47,861 nt of DNA from Streptomyces litmocidini (GTDB taxonomy: Bacteria; Actinomycetota; Actinomycetes; Streptomycetales; Streptomycetaceae): contig NZ_BMTQ01000026.1 in assembly GCF_014649755.1 (NCBI RefSeq), positions 1 through 47,861 on the forward strand. Direction: 5' to 3'. The translations under genes were made by a program, and so were the position numbers. Below the pieces are notes generated by a model. It did no database searches. It was not told where the DNA came from and worked only from the letters and a program-made list of their open reading frames with translations. Every line of letters begins with the position of its first letter. The stretch's first letter is position 1. Positions 7,861-15,200 of the stretch are shown one piece after another.

Positions 7861-8400
7861 TCAGGCGCTCATGGCCGTGGCGCAGGTCTTGGCCGGTCGC
7901 ACGCAGGCGACGGGGTCCTCGGCCGCGGGCATCGACGACAGATGGCCGGCCTCGGCGTCGGCGGGGCGCCGGCGGAAGATGCTGTGCAGGATCATGCTGA
8001 ACACGGCCGTCCCGTCGGGGGCCACGAGCGTGCACCGCGGCTTGACGGTGCCGGTGGCGGGCTGGAACGGCGACGGGGTGGCGCCGAGGATCTCGACGCG
8101 GGCGGTGAGGACGTCACCCGGGCGGACGGGCCGCAGGTAGCGGACCTCGTCGATGCCGGGCGAGCCCGTACAGGCGCTGTAGGCGAGCAGTCCGTCGACG
8201 TAGCGGCGCATGAACATCGCCTGCGTGTGGAACCCGCTCGCGATCAGACCGCCGAACGGCGAGTCCTTCGCGAGCTCGGGGTCCGTGTGGAAGGGCTGCG
8301 GGTCGAAGCGCCTGCCGAACTCCAGCACCTCCTCCGCCGTGACGGTGACGGTGCCCAGCTCGTGGACGTCGCCGGGCCGGAAGTCCTCGAAGTAGCGCAT
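7861..8400 (-). CDS. MaoC-like hotdog dehydratase/hydratase
   Basis: The 179-residue protein has the hydratase-2 signature: FDPQPFHTDPELAKDSPFGGLIASGFHT (catalytic Asp/His region about 32-59, read in pieces) followed by the hotdog strand YLRPVRPGDVL. MaoC proteins add or remove water on CoA- or carrier-bound acyl chains. The last roughly 30 residues, after IFRRRPADAE, form a Pro/Ala tail with two cysteines and are not part of the fold. It is the first gene after a strong promoter, with AAGGGGGG before the ATG and a leader of about 40 nt. In this pathway it might dehydrate a carrier-bound intermediate, but that is inference. Confidence 0.85.
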   Translation of the reverse strand: MRYFEDFRPGDVHELGTVTVTAEEVLEFGRRFDPQPFHTDPELAKDSPFGGLIASGFHTQAMFMRRYVDGLLAYSACTGSPGIDEVRYLRPVRPGDVLTARVEILGATPSPFQPATGTVKPRCTLVAPDGTAVFSMILHSIFRRRPADAEAGHLSSMPAAEDPVACVRPAKTCATAMSA

Positions 8401-8445
8401 CGAGCGCCCCCCTTGACCTAGGAGTCTGCGTTTCCTGGCACATCC

Positions 8446-8475
8446 AATCTACGAATCGACCATTTATTTTGTCAA
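8446..8475 (-). promoter_or_regulatory. Consensus HrdB-type promoter of the leftward biosynthetic operon
   Basis: On the minus strand TTGACA (8470-8475) and TAGATT (8446-8451) are separated by 18 nt. They lie in an AT-rich patch that is unusual for this window. The expected transcript start is near 8438, giving a leader of about 40 nt before the MaoC-like gene. No other strong promoter is evident down to position 1, so it may drive the whole operon. Confidence 0.7.
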
Positions 8476-8498
8476 CCCAAAAGAACGCTCGATCCGCC

Positions 8499-9668
8499 TC
8501 ATCGGAGGGCCTGTTCGACGTCCTCCCAGAGGTCCTCCACGTCCTCGATGCCGACGGACATCCGCACGAGCCCGGGAGCGATCCCCGCCGCCGCGAGGGC
8601 GTCCGCGTCCAGCTCGCGGTGGGAGGTGGACGCCGGATGGGCCACCAGCGTCTCCACGCCGCCGAGCGAGAGCGCGAGCTTCGCGAGCCGTACGCGCTCG
8701 ATGAAGGCCCGGCCCGCCTCCCGGCCCCCGGCGAGCTCGAAGGAGAGCAGCCCGCCGCCGCCCGCGAGGACCTTCCGGGCGGTGGCGTACGAGGGGTGGC
8801 CGGCGCGCCAGGGGTAGTGGACGGCCGTGACGCCGGGGCGGGCCGCGAGGAGCTCGGCGAGCGCCGCGGCGTTGGCGCAGTGCTCGCGCATCCGCAGCGG
8901 CAGCGTGGGGATCCCGCGCAGGGTGAGCCAGGCCGCGAACGGGTCCGCGCAGGCGCCGAGTTCGACCGTGCGGGGCCAGACCCGGCGGCGCAGCCCGTCG
9001 TCCGCGAAGACGGCGGCGCCGCCGAGGACGTCCGAGTGCCCGGAGAGGTACTTGGTGGTGGAGTGCACGACGACGTCGGCACCGAGCTCCAGGGGACGGC
9101 ACAGCACCGGTGAGGCGAGCGAGTTGTCGACCAGGCTCGTCACCCCGAGGGCGCGGGCCGTGGCGAGCAGTCCGGGCAGGTCGGGGACCTGGCCGGTGGG
9201 GTTGGCGATCGTCTCCAGGACGAGGAGCCGGGTGGCGGGATGGGCGCCTGCGGCCTCCAGCTCGGCCGGATCGTCGCCGGACACCCGTACGACCTCGATG
9301 CCGTACCGCTCGGCCAGGTCCGACAGGACCGCGTGCGTCCCCCCGTACAGGCAGCGCTGGGCGACCACCCGGTCGCCGGGCCGCAGGAGGGCGAGCAGCA
9401 CCCCGCTGATGGCACCCATGCCGGAGGCGAAGGCGATGGCCCCCTCCCCTCCCTCCAGGCCGGCGAGGGTCTGCTCCAGGGCCCGGACGGTCGGGTTGCC
9501 GCGGCGGCCGTAGACGTACCGGCCGTCGGGGTCGGCCATCGCCCCGGCGAGCTCGGCGGCGGAGTCGAAGGCGAAGGCGGAGGACTGGACGAGGGGCACG
9601 GAGAGCGGCCGGCTCCCCGGGGGGAACGGTTCGTTGACGACGTGCACGGCACGGGTGTTGAGCTCCAC
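8499..9668 (-). CDS. Cys/Met metabolism PLP-dependent enzyme (cystathionine gamma-synthase/lyase family)
   Basis: The 389-residue protein is a fold-type I PLP enzyme. The internal aldimine lysine is Lys206 in HSTTKYLSGHSDVLGG, Asp181 in LVDNSLASPV contacts the pyridine nitrogen, and YVYGRRGNPT supplies Tyr/Arg for the phosphate of the partner subunit. The C-terminal SLGGVETLVAHPA block is typical. The family includes cystathionine gamma-synthase, gamma-lyase, methionine gamma-lyase and O-acyl-homoserine sulfhydrylases; sequence alone does not choose. The GTG start has AGGAAGGA upstream. It ends about 25 bp from the operon promoter, so it may be a separate unit. It could supply an amino acid precursor or act on sulfur amino acids. 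Confidence 0.88.
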   Translation of the reverse strand: MELNTRAVHVVNEPFPPGSRPLSVPLVQSSAFAFDSAAELAGAMADPDGRYVYGRRGNPTVRALEQTLAGLEGGEGAIAFASGMGAISGVLLALLRPGDRVVAQRCLYGGTHAVLSDLAERYGIEVVRVSGDDPAELEAAGAHPATRLLVLETIANPTGQVPDLPGLLATARALGVTSLVDNSLASPVLCRPLELGADVVVHSTTKYLSGHSDVLGGAAVFADDGLRRRVWPRTVELGACADPFAAWLTLRGIPTLPLRMREHCANAAALAELLAARPGVTAVHYPWRAGHPSYATARKVLAGGGGLLSFELAGGREAGRAFIERVRLAKLALSLGGVETLVAHPASTSHRELDADALAAAGIAPGLVRMSVGIEDVEDLWEDVEQALR

Positions 9669-9691
9669 GGCGTTCCTTCCTGGATACGGGA

Positions 9692-9737
9692 AAGGGGCCG
9701 CCCGACGTCCGGTGGAGCGGACATCGGGCGGCCCCTT
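9692..9737 (-). terminator. Hairpin between exporter and PLP-enzyme genes
   Basis: A 14-bp perfect stem (AAGGGGCCGCCCGA with its complement) extends by GTCC/GGAC after one mismatch, with an 8-nt loop. It ends 24 nt before the GTG of the PLP-enzyme gene. It is a likely terminator or attenuator for the exporter transcript. Confidence 0.55.
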
Positions 9738-9771
9738 CTGTCTTCGGATCGGGGTGCGACCCGGCTTCGGA

Positions 9772-11208
9772 TCAGGCCACGACCTTCTCGCCCTGCGGGG
9801 CGGGGGCGGCGGCCTCGGCCGCGACCGCCTTGTCGCCCTTCATGACGAGCAGGGTGACCACACCGCCGACGGCGGCGACGATCGCGGCGCCGATGAAGGC
9901 GGAGGAGAAGCCGTCCGTCAGCTTCGGCAGGTTGCCGAGCTGGTCGGCGCCCTGCGACATGGCGACGGCGGTGAGCGCGGCGAGGCCGAGCGCGGAGCCC
10001 ACGTTGTAGGTGGTGTTGACGATGCCGGAGGCGAGACCGGCCTGCTCCTGCGGGGCGCCGGACATCGCGGTCATCATCGTCGGGATGTAGGCGAGGGACA
10101 TGCCGAGCGCGGCGACCAGCGAGGCCGGCAGGACGTCGACCAGGAAGGTGCCGGTGGGCTCGACGGCGGCCAGCCAGACCAGACCGGCGGCGAGGACCAG
10201 CAGACCGCCCGCGATGAGCGGCTTGGCGCCGACCTTCATCATGAGCCGCGCGGTGACGGCCGTCATGAAGATCATGAGGAGCACGGTCATCGGGAGCAGC
10301 GCGGCGCCGGACTCGAAGGCTCCGAAGCCCAGGACCTGCTGGAGGTACAGGTTGAGGAAGTACCACATCGGGATCCAGGCGGCGCCGAGCAGCGTCATGG
10401 CCAGGTTGGCCGAGCCCAGGCGCGGGACCCGCCAGACACTGAGCGGCATGAGGGGCTCGCGGATGCCCTTCTGGACGACGAGGAAGAGGACCAGCAGGAC
10501 GGCGGCACCGGCCAGTTCCAGGACGGTGGCGGTGGCGCCCCAGCCGACCTCGGGGGCGCGGACGACGGCGAAGACGGCGAGCGCGAGGCCGGCGGTGACG
10601 GCGACGGCGCCGAGGACGTCGACGGAGCCGCGGCGGGACTCGACGTTCGGGAGGAGCTTGGCCGCGGCGAGGGTCGCGAGGCCGATCGGGATGTAGATGA
10701 TGAAGACCCACTGCCAGCTCACCCACTCGGTGAAGACGCCACCGAGGAAGACGCCCGCGGTGCCGCCGGCGGGGGCCGCGGCGCCGTAGAGCGCCATCGC
10801 CTTGCCGAGCTCCTTCGGGTCGTGCATGAAGAGCATCATGAGCAGGGTCATGGCGGAGGGCGCGATCAGCGCGCCGCCGACGCCCTGGACGGCGCGGCCG
10901 ACGATCTCGACCCAGGCGGTCTGCGCGGCCGCGGCCACGACCGAGCCGGCGATCATGACCGCCCAGCCGGAGACGAAGATCCTGCGGGCTCCGACGAGGT
11001 CGGAGAGGCGTCCGCCGAGGAGCAGCAGACCGCCGAAGACGATCACGTAGGCGTTGAAGATCCACTGGAGCTCGCTCTGCGAGAAGCCCAGGTCCTTCTG
11101 CATCTCGGGGAGCGCGACCCCGATGATCGAGGTGTCCATGATGACCATGAACTGAGCGGCGGCGAGCACGACAAGTGCCCACCAGCGCCGGGGATTGACG
11201 GTTGACAT
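9772..11208 (-). CDS. MFS drug/metabolite exporter, DHA2 (EmrB/QacA) type, about 14 TM
   Basis: The 478-residue protein has the DHA2 motif D1 region MVIMDTSIIGVALPEM in TM1, motif A GGRLSDLVGARRIFVSG between TM2 and TM3, and motif C in TM5. Hydrophobic segments suggest 14 membrane helices. It should export small molecules in exchange for protons. It is located next to the biosynthetic genes and is a plausible exporter or self-resistance protein for their product. Its promoter region carries two TACCC..GGGTA palindromes, so expression is probably controlled by a dedicated repressor not seen nearby. It might instead be an unrelated drug pump. Confidence 0.92.
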   Translation of the reverse strand: MSTVNPRRWWALVVLAAAQFMVIMDTSIIGVALPEMQKDLGFSQSELQWIFNAYVIVFGGLLLLGGRLSDLVGARRIFVSGWAVMIAGSVVAAAAQTAWVEIVGRAVQGVGGALIAPSAMTLLMMLFMHDPKELGKAMALYGAAAPAGGTAGVFLGGVFTEWVSWQWVFIIYIPIGLATLAAAKLLPNVESRRGSVDVLGAVAVTAGLALAVFAVVRAPEVGWGATATVLELAGAAVLLVLFLVVQKGIREPLMPLSVWRVPRLGSANLAMTLLGAAWIPMWYFLNLYLQQVLGFGAFESGAALLPMTVLLMIFMTAVTARLMMKVGAKPLIAGGLLVLAAGLVWLAAVEPTGTFLVDVLPASLVAALGMSLAYIPTMMTAMSGAPQEQAGLASGIVNTTYNVGSALGLAALTAVAMSQGADQLGNLPKLTDGFSSAFIGAAIVAAVGGVVTLLVMKGDKAVAAEAAAPAPQGEKVVA

Positions 11209-11235
11209 TGCCCTGACCCTTCACTCGCTGCTGCA

Positions 11236-11250
11236 TACCCCTAGGGGGTA
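11236..11250. promoter_or_regulatory. Operator-like palindrome 1 before the exporter gene
   Basis: TACCCCTAGGGGGTA is an almost perfect inverted repeat 28 bp before the exporter start. It resembles the TACCCC..GGGGTA pseudopalindromes bound by CsoR/RcnR-family repressors, although TetR-type sites can look alike. The sequence shows the palindrome; the regulator is inferred. Confidence 0.55.
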
Positions 11251-11269
11251 CCTGTGCGGAGCACCGTAG

Positions 11270-11288
11270 CATACCCATGGGGGGTATG
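11270..11288. promoter_or_regulatory. Operator-like palindrome 2 before the exporter gene
   Basis: CATACCC and GGGTATG arms flank a short G-rich centre. The centre lies 36 bp from that of palindrome 1. On the minus strand the site includes TATGCT, a possible -10 element, so a bound protein would block initiation. Confidence 0.55.
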
Positions 11289-11345
11289 TAAGACCGAGAT
11301 GAGGGCGCGCGGGAAGCACTCGCTCCGCACCCCCGGCCGGGCACA

Positions 11346-12053
11346 ATGCCCCTCATGACCACCGAGGAAGAGCACGCCCGGGATCTGGACCTGGATCCGG
11401 ATCTACTGCAGCGGTGGAACGCCACCCTGCTCGCCGCCCGCGCCGGCCGCGAGGGCCCCGACCCCGCCCCGTACGGCCGGAACCTGCTGTCCCGCTGGGC
11501 CGAGCCGCAGCGCCGCTACCACACGGTCACCCACCTGAGGGCGGTCCTCGACCGCATCGACGAACTCGCCGACCAGGGCGGGGAGGGCGGCGAACTGGAA
11601 CTCGTGCGCCTCGCCGCCTGGTTCCACGACGCCGTCTACCGCCCGGACCGCTCGGAGAACGAGGAACGCTCGGCCGCCCTGGCCGAGAAGGCCCTCACCG
11701 AAGCCGGCCTCACCCCGCGCGAGGTCACCGAGGTGGCCCGCCTGGTCCGCCTCACCACCACCCACGACCCGGCCCCCGGCGACCTCAACGGCGAGACCCT
11801 CTGCGACGCGGACCTCGCCGTCCTGGCCACCGGCCCCGATGCGTACCGGGGGTATGCGGCGGCGGTCCGCGAGGAGTACTCCTTCGTCCCCGCCGACGCC
11901 TTCCGCGAAGGCCGCGCCACCGTCCTCCGCCGCCTCCTCTCCCTCCCCCGCCTCTTCCGCACCCCCTACGGCGCGGCGGCCTGGGAGGGGCGGGCCCGGG
12001 AGAACCTGGAGCGGGAACTGGCGGAACTGGCGGGCACGTCCGGCAAGGAGTGA
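11346..12053 (+). CDS. HD-superfamily metal-dependent phosphohydrolase-like protein
   Basis: The 235-residue protein shows the HD pattern RRYHTVTHLRAVLDRI, AAWFHDAVYRP (the His-Asp pair) and a later CDADLAVLA. It matches the COG4339 type of predicted HD hydrolase. Substrate is unknown. A second ATG nine bases downstream (11355, giving MTTEEEH) is an equally good start, as neither has a strong ribosome site. It is transcribed away from the exporter gene and may share the intergenic control region. Confidence 0.8.
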   Translation: MPLMTTEEEHARDLDLDPDLLQRWNATLLAARAGREGPDPAPYGRNLLSRWAEPQRRYHTVTHLRAVLDRIDELADQGGEGGELELVRLAAWFHDAVYRPDRSENEERSAALAEKALTEAGLTPREVTEVARLVRLTTTHDPAPGDLNGETLCDADLAVLATGPDAYRGYAAAVREEYSFVPADAFREGRATVLRRLLSLPRLFRTPYGAAAWEGRARENLERELAELAGTSGKE

Positions 12054-12327
12054 GCAGGCCGCCGGACGGGCCCGCCGGCGCCGGCATGCGACGGGGGAGG
12101 AAACCCGCCGCCGGCACGATCGTCCCTCCCGCCCTCGGCGCGATCCGCTCGTCGTCGCCGGCCGCCTCCGTGCGGTCCGCGACGGCCCGGGCCGGACAGG
12201 GCGACCCCCTCGTCGACCACCTCGCCACCCGGCGTGGGGAACGGGCGCCGGAACGGCTCCGTCCCGCATCCCAAGACGTTCGGGCCACCGCGGAATGACA
12301 GGAACAAAAAGCAGGTTGACGCATGTC

Positions 12328-13605
12328 ATGCCGTCTTCCTCAGCCGAGTCCGCGCCCCCCGCCACCGACACCCCGCCCGCCACCCGCATGCCCCTGGCCG
12401 TCCACGTCCTCGGCCTCTCCGTCTTCGCCCTCGGCACGAGCGAGTTCATGCTGTCCGGACTCCTGCCGCCCATTGCGGAGGACATGGGCGTCTCCATCCC
12501 CCGCGCCGGACTGCTCATCTCCGCCTTCGCCGTCGGCATGGTCGTCGGCGCGCCGCTGCTCGCCGTCGCCACGCTCCGGCTGCCCCGCAAGACGACGCTC
12601 GTCGCCCTCATCACCGTCTTCGGCCTCGGGCAGGTCGCCGGCGCGCTGGCCCCGAACTACGCCGTCCTCTTCGCCTCCCGCGTCGTGAGCGCGCTCGCCT
12701 GCGCCGGGTTCTGGGCGGTCGGCGCGGCCGTCGCCATCGCGATGGTCCCGGTCGGCTCCCGCGCCAGGGCGATGGCCGTCATGATCGGCGGCCTGTCCGT
12801 CGCCAACGTCCTCGGCGTCCCCGCCGGCGCGTTCCTCGGCGAGCACCTCGGCTGGCGCTCGGCGTTCTGGGCGGTCGGCGCGGCCTCCGCGATCGCACTC
12901 GTGGGCGTCGTCACCCGCATCCCGCACCTCCCCCTCCCCGAGACCAGGCCGCGCCTCAAGCGGGAACTGGCCATCTACCGCGACCGGCAGGTCCTCCTCT
13001 CCGTCACGGTCACCGCGCTCGCCGCGGGCGGCGTCTTCTGCGCCTTCTCCTACCTCGCCCCGCTCCTCACCGACGTCTCCGGACTCGACGAGAGCTGGGT
13101 CTCGGCCGTCCTCGGCCTCTTCGGCATCGGCGCCCTGGTCGGTACGACGATCGGCGGCCGCGTCGCCGACGCCCACCTCTTCGGGGTGCTGCTCAGCGGC
13201 ATCGCCGCCTCGACCGTCTTCCTGACCGCCCTGGCCCTCTTCGCGTCCAGCCCCGTCGTCACGGTCCTGCTCGCGTTCCTCCTCGGCGTCTCCGCCTTCG
13301 CCACCGCCCCGGCCCTCAACGCCCGCATGTTCGACGTCGCCGGAGCCGCGCCCACCCTCGCGGGCGCCACCACCACCGCCGCCTTCAACCTCGGCAACAC
13401 CGGCGGCCCCTGGCTCGGCGGCACCGTCATCGACGCCGGCCTCGGCTACGCCTCCACGGCCTGGGCGGGCGCGGCCATGACGGCCCTGGGCCTCGCCACC
13501 GCGGCGGTCGCCCTCAAGCTCCACAAGTCCCCGTCCCGGGTGGTGACTTCGGGAGCGGCCAGGGAGAACCGCGAACAGGAGCGGCAGGCCGGGGCCTCCT
13601 GCTGA
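12328..13605 (+). CDS. MFS transporter, AraJ/Cmx-like (DHA1, 12 TM)
   Basis: The protein (425 residues from ATG 12328) begins with a short Ser/Ala/Pro-rich tail, then TM1 with LGTSEFMLSGLLPPIAEDMG, the pattern of AraJ, Cmx and CmrA chloramphenicol-type exporters. About twelve hydrophobic segments follow, ending near residue 400. An in-frame ATG at 12295 is an alternative start; neither has a strong ribosome site. The substrate is not predictable; sugar, arabinose-like or drug efflux are all known in the family. A 270-bp gap without visible gene precedes it. Confidence 0.85.
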   Translation: MPSSSAESAPPATDTPPATRMPLAVHVLGLSVFALGTSEFMLSGLLPPIAEDMGVSIPRAGLLISAFAVGMVVGAPLLAVATLRLPRKTTLVALITVFGLGQVAGALAPNYAVLFASRVVSALACAGFWAVGAAVAIAMVPVGSRARAMAVMIGGLSVANVLGVPAGAFLGEHLGWRSAFWAVGAASAIALVGVVTRIPHLPLPETRPRLKRELAIYRDRQVLLSVTVTALAAGGVFCAFSYLAPLLTDVSGLDESWVSAVLGLFGIGALVGTTIGGRVADAHLFGVLLSGIAASTVFLTALALFASSPVVTVLLAFLLGVSAFATAPALNARMFDVAGAAPTLAGATTTAAFNLGNTGGPWLGGTVIDAGLGYASTAWAGAAMTALGLATAAVALKLHKSPSRVVTSGAARENREQERQAGASC

Positions 13606-13683
13606 GGATCCCGCCGGAAGGAAGGCGGCGAGCGGGCGATGAGTTTCCTCGTGACCACCGGTCAGAGATCATGACTGCCCGCA

Positions 13684-13714
13684 CCGGACACGAGAAGCTC
13701 CGGACACGAGAAGC
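13684..13714 (+). repeat. Tandem duplication of 15 bp before the reductase gene
   Basis: CCGGACACGAGAAGC occurs twice, separated by a single T, and ends 13 bp before the ATG at 13728. It places the ribosome site just after the second copy. Confidence 0.8.
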
Positions 13715-13727
13715 CGAGGAACCCCAG

Positions 13728-14300
13728 ATGCGCACCCTGATCAGCACCGCCTTCATCTCGCTCGACGGCGTCGTGGAGGCCCCGGGCGGCGAACCCGGCT
13801 ACCGCAACTCCGGGTGGACCTTCCAGCACGTCGAGTTCCTCCCCGAGGCGTTCGAGATCAAGGGCCGCGAGCAGAAGGAGGCGGCCGCGATGCTGATGGG
13901 CCGGACCAGCTACGAGGCGTTCAGCCCCGTGTGGCCCGACATGGAGGACTTCGCCGACTACAAGGCGATGCCGAAGTACGTCGTCTCCACCACCCTCACC
14001 GAGGACGACCTCGTGTCGAACTGGGGCGAGACGACGATCCTGCGCTCGCTCGACGAGGTCGCCGCCCTGAAGGAGACCGAGGGCGGGCCGATCATCGTCC
14101 ACGGCAGCGCCTCCCTGAACCAGGCCCTCTCGGACGCCGGCCTGATCGACCGGTACCACCTGCTCGTCTTCCCGCTCCTGCTCGGCGCGGGCAAGCGCCT
14201 CTTCAGCACCACGGACAAGGACGCGCAGAAGCTGAAGCTGGTCGAGCACGAGGCCTACGCGAACGGCCTGCAGAAGAACGTGTTCGACGTCGTCCGCTGA
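13728..14300 (+). CDS. Dihydrofolate reductase family protein (RibD C-terminal domain)
   Basis: The 190-residue protein starts MRTLISTAFISLDGVVEAPGG and has GRTSYEAFSPVWP, PKYVVSTTL, IIVHGSASLNQAL and FPLLLGAGKRLF, the standard blocks of the RibD-C/YwjB-like group. This group uses NADPH but mostly lacks the DHFR folate role, so true dihydrofolate reduction is not claimed. GAGGA lies about 8 nt before the ATG. It is probably monocistronic. Confidence 0.87.
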   Translation: MRTLISTAFISLDGVVEAPGGEPGYRNSGWTFQHVEFLPEAFEIKGREQKEAAAMLMGRTSYEAFSPVWPDMEDFADYKAMPKYVVSTTLTEDDLVSNWGETTILRSLDEVAALKETEGGPIIVHGSASLNQALSDAGLIDRYHLLVFPLLLGAGKRLFSTTDKDAQKLKLVEHEAYANGLQKNVFDVVR

Positions 14301-14414
14301 CCCTCCTGCGGCGGCGCCCGTGACCACCCGGATGATCACCCTCGACGGCGCCGCCTCCCGGCAAGAACGCCGGGCGACCGGGCGGGCCGGTGCCGGAGGG
14401 CGTCCGGCAGGGCG

Positions 14415-14684
14415 TCAGGCCGTCGGGCGGCCCTTCGGGCGCCGGAGGCCCGCCTCCGTGAGGTGCCGGAGCAGCTCCTTCGAGCCGACCTCGATCGCGC
14501 CCGCCGCCACCGCGTCCGCGTACCGGTCGGAGGGGATGTCGTAGTGGTCCCGCTCGAAGGCGCGCGGCGGGGCGCCGATCGAGGCGGCGAAGGCGTGCAG
14601 CTCCTCGAAGGAGACGTCGCTGACCAGGTGCGACCACATGCGGCCGTGGCCCGGCCAGGTCGGCGGGTCGATGTAGAGGGTCAC
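14415..14684 (-). CDS. DUF4031 domain protein
   Basis: The 89-residue protein has the DUF4031 pattern: TLYIDPPTWPGHGRMWSHLVSD, FAASIGAPPRAFERDHYDIP and a helix ending at the C terminus. His, Asp and Tyr residues are conserved and suggest a small enzyme or binding protein, but no function is known. It lies 13 bp after the gene at 14698-15054 and is probably in the same transcript. Confidence 0.82.
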   Translation of the reverse strand: MTLYIDPPTWPGHGRMWSHLVSDVSFEELHAFAASIGAPPRAFERDHYDIPSDRYADAVAAGAIEVGSKELLRHLTEAGLRRPKGRPTA

Positions 14685-14697
14685 GCGCCGGCTCCCC

Positions 14698-15054
14698 TCA
14701 CGTCAGGCCGCCCACCGGGGCCACCACCACGCCCTGCTTGCCGCAGACCCAGTGCGGGTCGGGACCGAGCTCCGGCTCCACGTCGAGGGCGTGCGGATCG
14801 CCCGAGGAGCAGACCGGACAGAGCGGCCAGCGCCCGTACCGTTCGAGCAGGGTGTCCTGCACGTCCTGGGCGACGAGCCCGGCGACGTACGACACCCCCT
14901 CGGGCCACTGCTCGACCCACCAGCGCCGGTGGGTCACCGCGTCCTCCACCATCGACACGACCTGGGCGGCGGCCACCTGCCGCGCCGCCAGGTCGGCCAG
15001 AACCAGCGCGCGAGCGGCGTGCAGCGCCTGCTCCACCGGGTCGATGTCGTCCAT
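14698..15054 (-). CDS. Conserved protein of unknown function with zinc-ribbon-like cysteines
   Basis: The 118-residue protein from ATG 15054 has an N-terminal helix (VEQALHAARALVLADLAARQ), a Trp-rich centre, and a C-terminal CPVC ... HWVCG arrangement that could bind a metal. I do not recognise a named family. It is typical of short Streptomyces conserved genes and is followed closely by DUF4031. Confidence 0.7.
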   Translation of the reverse strand: MDDIDPVEQALHAARALVLADLAARQVAAAQVVSMVEDAVTHRRWWVEQWPEGVSYVAGLVAQDVQDTLLERYGRWPLCPVCSSGDPHALDVEPELGPDPHWVCGKQGVVVAPVGGLT

Positions 15055-15183
15055 GGACCCATTGTGACCCGGCGCGCGCGCCGGAGAGGAAACCGAAGGG
15101 GAAGCCGAGGGCGAAGAAGGGCGGGGGCCGCTCCGGATCCGGGGCCGAAGGGGGCCCACGGGGTCTTGTCGCCCCACTCCGCC

Positions 15184-15196
15184 GAAAGTAGCTTTC
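15184..15196. promoter_or_regulatory. Operator-like palindrome upstream of murR
   Basis: GAAAG-TAG-CTTTC is a perfect inverted repeat ending 4 bp before the GTG start of the RpiR-family gene. GAAA..TTTC palindromes are typical RpiR/MurR sites, so autoregulation is likely. The position would also block translation initiation or transcription start. A second repeat, GTGAA-N7-TTCAC, follows inside the first codons. Confidence 0.5.
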
Positions 15197-15200
15197 AGGT

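Noticed and set aside
1..11208. NRPS or PKS modules in the accessory cluster
   Set aside because: No condensation, adenylation, ketosynthase or thioesterase motifs were found on either strand.
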